Positions 5,496 to 8,224 of a stretch of 8,224 nt of DNA are shown here, piece by piece. Position 1 is the first letter of the stretch. Every line of letters begins with the position of its first letter. A program made the position numbers and the translations under genes. The stretch lies in NCBI GenBank assembly GCA_011375275.1, contig DRLW01000719.1:1-8224 (forward strand), written 5' to 3'. The DNA comes from Bacteroidota bacterium (GTDB lineage: Bacteria; Zhuqueibacterota; Zhuqueibacteria; Zhuqueibacterales; Geothermadaptataceae). The notes below the pieces were generated by a model. The model was not told the DNA's origin and made no database searches. It saw only the letters and a list, made by a program, of their open reading frames with translations.

Positions 5496-6431
5496 ATGGA
5501 AAGCGGGACATCGATCACATATAAAATGAAGAACTTTTTTAAACGCCACTGGCTGTTGGCTTCACTTCTCATCTCGCTGTTGTTGCATGGCGTCTTTTTT
5601 GTATCATCAGGCGTGTATTTTTATCTCCAAAACCTGCTGCTCAGCACTGTTCCGGAACAGCAACCGCTTGCACAACAGCCGGAACAGCGCTCACCTCTCG
5701 AGTTTACCTTCGTAGAAACCCCGAACCAGATCACCAACCCTGTTCCGACAGATAAACCGAAGTATATTTCCGACAAATCAGCCGCAGCGCAGGACCAGGC
5801 CACCGACAAGAGCCTGCCTGTGGGTGAGGCATTTTCCGATGGCCTTGCCAGTTTTGCCCAGCTTGCGGAAAAGCCCGGTGGTGTGGAGCAGGCTGAAGCA
5901 GAGCATGAACGGGATGGCAAGACAGCAGGCAGCAAGGAAAAACCGGAGAAGACCGAGACGCCGCTGTTCAAACGTCCCAAGCCGGCCAACAATTTCAGCA
6001 GAGAGTTGCTCACCGGTGGCCGCAGGCAAAAACAGCAGCGAACCGGTTATCAGGGCGAACTGGAACGTGAAGCCATGCGCAATATGGCCTCGCGGGCGAT
6101 CAATTCCGGTGCCTTTTCGTTGAGCACTTATGATTGGGATTTCGCCCCTTACCTGCTTAAATTGAAAAGAACGATAGAAAGAAAAAACAACCCGCCGGCG
6201 GCTTTCCGTAACCTCGGGCTGATCGATGGCAAGACTTCCCTGGTCTTCCGCATCATGCCGGATGGCAGGCTGGAAGGGCTGAAAGTGCTGGACACCGTGG
6301 GCCACGAGAGTCTGATGACGACAGCCGTTTATGCGGTCAGGGCGTCGGCGCCTTTTGCGCCGCTTCCTGAGAATTTCCCGGAAGACTACCTCGAAGTCCG
6401 GGTCCGGTTTGAATATCTTATCAATCGCTGA
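5496..6431 (+). CDS. tonB: TonB-like energy transducer (TonB/TolA family)
   Basis: This 311-residue protein has TonB architecture: a short basic N-terminus, one inner-membrane helix (about residues 19-46), a long periplasmic spacer and a C-terminal domain (about 208-311). The helix holds SLLLH (Ser27, His31), the SxxxH pattern by which TonB and TolA couple to ExbB/ExbD or TolQ/TolR. The spacer is rich in Pro, Gln, Glu and Lys and contains a KPKYISDKSAAA segment. The C-terminal part (TSLVFRIMPDGRLEGLKVLD, then AVRASAPFAPLPENFPED and VRVRFEY) is the TonB_C pattern. It would carry proton-motive energy to outer-membrane receptors for scarce nutrients. It lies nine bases before exbB, and its placement ahead of exbB-exbD is less common than exbB-exbD-tonB. 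A TolA-like role is possible but less likely, as no TolB or Pal gene is seen. Starts at 5496 or 5526 are both possible. Confidence 0.85.
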   Translation: MESGTSITYKMKNFFKRHWLLASLLISLLLHGVFFVSSGVYFYLQNLLLSTVPEQQPLAQQPEQRSPLEFTFVETPNQITNPVPTDKPKYISDKSAAAQDQATDKSLPVGEAFSDGLASFAQLAEKPGGVEQAEAEHERDGKTAGSKEKPEKTETPLFKRPKPANNFSRELLTGGRRQKQQRTGYQGELEREAMRNMASRAINSGAFSLSTYDWDFAPYLLKLKRTIERKNNPPAAFRNLGLIDGKTSLVFRIMPDGRLEGLKVLDTVGHESLMTTAVYAVRASAPFAPLPENFPEDYLEVRVRFEYLINR

Positions 6432-6440
6432 GGATCGTGA

Positions 6441-7094
6441 ATGGAATCAATGCAAATCGTCTGGGAGTTTCTCGTCAAGGGTGGCATCACCATGATCCCG
6501 CTCGGGCTGTGTTCGCTCATCGGCCTGGCTGTAGTTGTCGAAAAGATGTTTTCCCTGCGCGAAAAAAAGATCATCGTCCCTGAGATCGTCTCTGTGGTCG
6601 AAAATATCGAAGCCGAGGATGAACTGACCCTGGCGCAATCGATATGCGAGAAAAATGAAGGCCCGTTTTCCAATATCCTGCTTTCGGTGCTGAGAAACCG
6701 CAGTTTGCCGGCTGCAGAGTTGAAAGAGCTGGTGGAGGAGACCGGCCGCCAGCAAATCCGCATCCTCGAGCGCGGGCTGGTTACGCTGGAAACCGTAGCA
6801 GGCATCGCGCCGCTGCTCGGATTGCTCGGCACGGTGATCGGTATCCTGAAAGTATTCAATGTCATCTCCGAAGTCGGCATCGGGCAGGCGGCAGCTCTCT
6901 CCGTCGGCATCAGCGAAGCGCTGATCACGACGATCGTCGGCCTGTCGATCGGTATCCCCGCGGTGGTCTTCTTCAACTATTTTACCGACAAGGCTGAGAA
7001 TATCGTGCTGGATATCGAAAAATACAGCTCTGAACTGATTGCCAGAATCCGGACCTTTGAACTGAAACAGGTGGATGGTAGGGATGCAGCTTAG
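6441..7094 (+). CDS. exbB: ExbB / TolQ / MotA family proton channel subunit
   Basis: This 217-residue inner-membrane protein is the channel-forming subunit of the Ton motor. It has three predicted membrane segments: about residues 15-36, 117-139 and 155-180. The second contains GIAPLLGLLGTVIG with Thr131, and the third contains GISEALITTIVGLSIGIPA with Glu159 and Thr164. These align with the functional Thr and Glu residues of E. coli ExbB helices 2 and 3. Between segments 1 and 2 lies the expected cytoplasmic loop. The start is supported by GAGGA, six bases upstream, overlapping the tonB stop. The 3' end overlaps exbD by 11 bases, so the subunits are translationally coupled. It could be called TolQ, but the lack of tolB/pal and the presence of a TonB_C-type partner favour ExbB. 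Confidence 0.92.
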   Translation: MESMQIVWEFLVKGGITMIPLGLCSLIGLAVVVEKMFSLREKKIIVPEIVSVVENIEAEDELTLAQSICEKNEGPFSNILLSVLRNRSLPAAELKELVEETGRQQIRILERGLVTLETVAGIAPLLGLLGTVIGILKVFNVISEVGIGQAAALSVGISEALITTIVGLSIGIPAVVFFNYFTDKAENIVLDIEKYSSELIARIRTFELKQVDGRDAA

Positions 7095-7488
7095 CACGCG
7101 AAAAAAACGCAAACCGCTGATAAACATCACCTCGCTGATCGACGTTCTTTTTCTGCTGTTGATCTTCTTTATGGTATCGTCCACATTTATGGATGAACCC
7201 GGCCTCAAGCTTTCCCTGCCCAGGGCAGGCAGTGCTGAAATCGGCGAGAAAAAGGAGTTTACTCTCTATATTACCTCCGAAGGTGATATCTTTCTCAACA
7301 GCGATGTCGTCCCCGAGGACAGCCTGCTGAACAAACTGAAGGCGGTCCTGCCCGAGATGAAAGATGCCACCCTGAGCCTGCGTGCAGACAAAGATGTGCG
7401 CCACGGGCTGGTGGTTTTTGCTATGGACAAAGCCCGCCTGGCCGGTGTGAAAAAGCTGGTCGTCGCGACGCAGGTCGAGGGGAAATAA
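7084..7488 (+). CDS. exbD: ExbD / TolR family subunit of the Ton motor
   Basis: This 134-residue protein has the ExbD plan: a basic cytoplasmic N-terminus (TRKKRKP), one membrane helix (about residues 16-36) and a periplasmic domain. The helix begins INITSLIDVLFLLLIFFMV and carries Asp20, the protonatable aspartate equivalent to Asp25 of E. coli ExbD that drives proton flow through the ExbB pore. The periplasmic domain contains LKLSLPRAG and the LSLRADKDVRHG segment, typical of ExbD/TolR, followed by VVFAMDKARLAGVKKLVVAT. I choose the ATG at 7084 because AGGTGG (7069-7074) is nine bases upstream. An in-frame ATG at 7075 immediately follows that site and would add only three residues. It is the last gene of the tonB-exbB-exbD operon, followed by 115 non-coding bases. 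Confidence 0.92.
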   Translation: MQLSTRKKRKPLINITSLIDVLFLLLIFFMVSSTFMDEPGLKLSLPRAGSAEIGEKKEFTLYITSEGDIFLNSDVVPEDSLLNKLKAVLPEMKDATLSLRADKDVRHGLVVFAMDKARLAGVKKLVVATQVEGK

Positions 7489-7603
7489 GCCGGGCCTGCC
7501 CTGACCCTTTTATCCCCGCAGTTTTTCCGACATCCCTGCATGCTGTGTTCTGATATGAATAAATCAGGTCAATTTTCCCATAAATAACCGAAAGATCCCT
7601 GAG

Positions 7604-8224
7604 ATGAATATTTACCAACGCACCGGCTTCTCCGGTCTGCTGCTCTGCATTTGTACGCTCACTCTGCTTGCCTTTTCTGCCTGCTCGCCGGTTAAAAAGG
7701 AAGAAAAATCCATGAAAGATATCCATTCCTATTCCGAGCCGGACAAAATCATCGTCCGCCATATCCGCCTCGATCTGGATGTGAATTTCGATACCCATAC
7801 CCTGGCCGGCCGGGCTACCCTTGAGGTAAACAATGTCGCCGGCGTGGATACCCTTATACTGGATTCGCGCGGTCTCACCATAGAGCGTGTGACTCTCGGA
7901 GAAGACCAGCGCGAAACCGGCTTTGTATTGGGTGATGAACAGCCCTTTCTCGGCCAGCCGCTGCGCATCGCTGTGGAGCGCGGAGTTCGCACGGTCAACA
8001 TCGACTATCGCACCAGTCCGGACGCTGCCGCCCTGCAGTGTCTGGCTCCTGAGCAGACAGCAGGCAAAAAGCACCCTTTTCTGTTCACGCAGTCACAGGC
8101 CGTACTGGCACGAACCTGGGTGCCGTGTCAGGACAGTCCCGGCGTGCGCTTTACTTTTGATGCGCGCATCCGTGTGCCGGCCGGGCTGATGGCGGTCATG
8201 GGGGCGGAAAACAGCCAGGAGCAC
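7604..8224 (+). CDS. M1 family metallo-aminopeptidase, leukotriene A4 hydrolase-like, lipoprotein form (3' end outside window)
   Basis: This frame runs from the ATG at 7604 to the window end, 207 residues without a stop. Residues 1-27 form a lipoprotein-type signal: a hydrophobic stretch LLLCICTLTLLAFSAC with Cys27 as the likely lipidated residue (Phe at -3 is not ideal) and Ser at +2. Residues 42-207 match the N-terminal saddle domain of M1 peptidases: HIRLDLDVNFDTHTLAGRA, then CLAPEQTAGKKHPFLFTQSQ, then RTWVPCQDSPGVRFTFDARI and VPAGLMAVMGAEN. The TPEQT-GK-HP-LF-Q and LPCQD-P patterns place it near leukotriene A4 hydrolase/aminopeptidase B. The catalytic GAMEN and HExxH motifs lie beyond the window. 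It probably trims peptides in the periplasm or at the outer membrane. The site before 7604 is weak, while an internal ATG at 7712 has a good one and would give a form without the signal. Confidence 0.85.
   Translation, partial: MNIYQRTGFSGLLLCICTLTLLAFSACSPVKKEEKSMKDIHSYSEPDKIIVRHIRLDLDVNFDTHTLAGRATLEVNNVAGVDTLILDSRGLTIERVTLGEDQRETGFVLGDEQPFLGQPLRIAVERGVRTVNIDYRTSPDAAALQCLAPEQTAGKKHPFLFTQSQAVLARTWVPCQDSPGVRFTFDARIRVPAGLMAVMGAENSQEH
7697..7703 (+). promoter_or_regulatory. Possible internal ribosome binding site within the aminopeptidase gene
   Basis: AAGGAAG lies eight bases before an in-frame ATG at 7712 (Met37), just past the lipoprotein signal. It could be a chance result of the Lys/Glu-rich linker (KKEEK), or it could allow a second, cytosolic form of the enzyme. 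Confidence 0.3.

Noticed and set aside
6447..7208. 253-codon frame on the - strand
   Set aside because: It is antisense to exbB/exbD, both unambiguous on the + strand; its Asp/Arg-rich translation looks like a shadow.
7479..7526. Possible terminator after exbD (GGGG...CCCC arms, inner GGG/CCC, then TTTTT)
   Set aside because: The outer arms are interrupted by mismatches and the T-run starts four bases after the stem, so the fold is too weak to call.
7550..7567. CTGAT...ATCAG inverted pair upstream of the aminopeptidase
   Set aside because: Five-base arms in an AT-rich leader are expected by chance and no promoter elements are positioned around it.

Overview
The window (8224 bases, roughly mid-50s percent G+C by eye) is bacterial chromosome. 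All supported genes lie on the + strand, and I see no rRNA, tRNA, CRISPR array, phage gene or transposase. The organism cannot be fixed from this stretch. An IspG tail that resembles the long, plant/Bacteroidetes/Chlamydia-type enzyme, a LuxE/LuxC-like pair without luciferase, a TonB-ExbB-ExbD cluster and a lipoprotein-type M1 aminopeptidase point to a diderm (outer-membrane) bacterium. The FCB group (Bacteroidetes/Chlorobi/Calditrichaeota and relatives) or a former deltaproteobacterial lineage would fit; this is inference.

Layout. (1) 1-440: the 3' end of ispG, isoprenoid MEP pathway. (2) 517-2801: a tightly coupled two-gene cassette for a LuxE-like acyl-protein synthetase and a LuxC-like acyl-CoA/acyl-protein reductase, overlapping by four bases. 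(3) 2802-3501: a 700-base gap holding copy A of a palindromic, MITE-like repeat. (4) 3502-5059: a compact run of an SCP2-like lipid-binding protein, CutA, and an RNase Z-like metallo-beta-lactamase-fold hydrolase. (5) 5060-5495: a gap holding copy B of the same repeat in the opposite orientation, with recognisable inverted ends. (6) 5496-7488: tonB-exbB-exbD, a proton-driven energy transducer for the outer membrane. (7) 7604 to the window end: the N-terminal 207 residues of an M1-family (leukotriene A4 hydrolase-like) aminopeptidase with a lipoprotein signal peptide.

How the parts work together. LuxE and LuxC homologues in luminous bacteria activate a fatty acid, pass it to a cysteine on the synthetase, then reduce it to an aldehyde. 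With no luxA, luxB or luxD here, this pair probably makes a fatty aldehyde or reduces another acyl group for a non-luminescent purpose. The SCP2-like/CutA/hydrolase genes are closely packed and bracketed by the inverted repeats, which may have shaped this locus. The Ton system is self-contained, with TonB encoded first.

The most unusual features are the LuxE-LuxC pair outside a lux operon and the inverted repeat pair around the SCP2-CutA-hydrolase genes. I did not find convincing evidence of a wholly new system.
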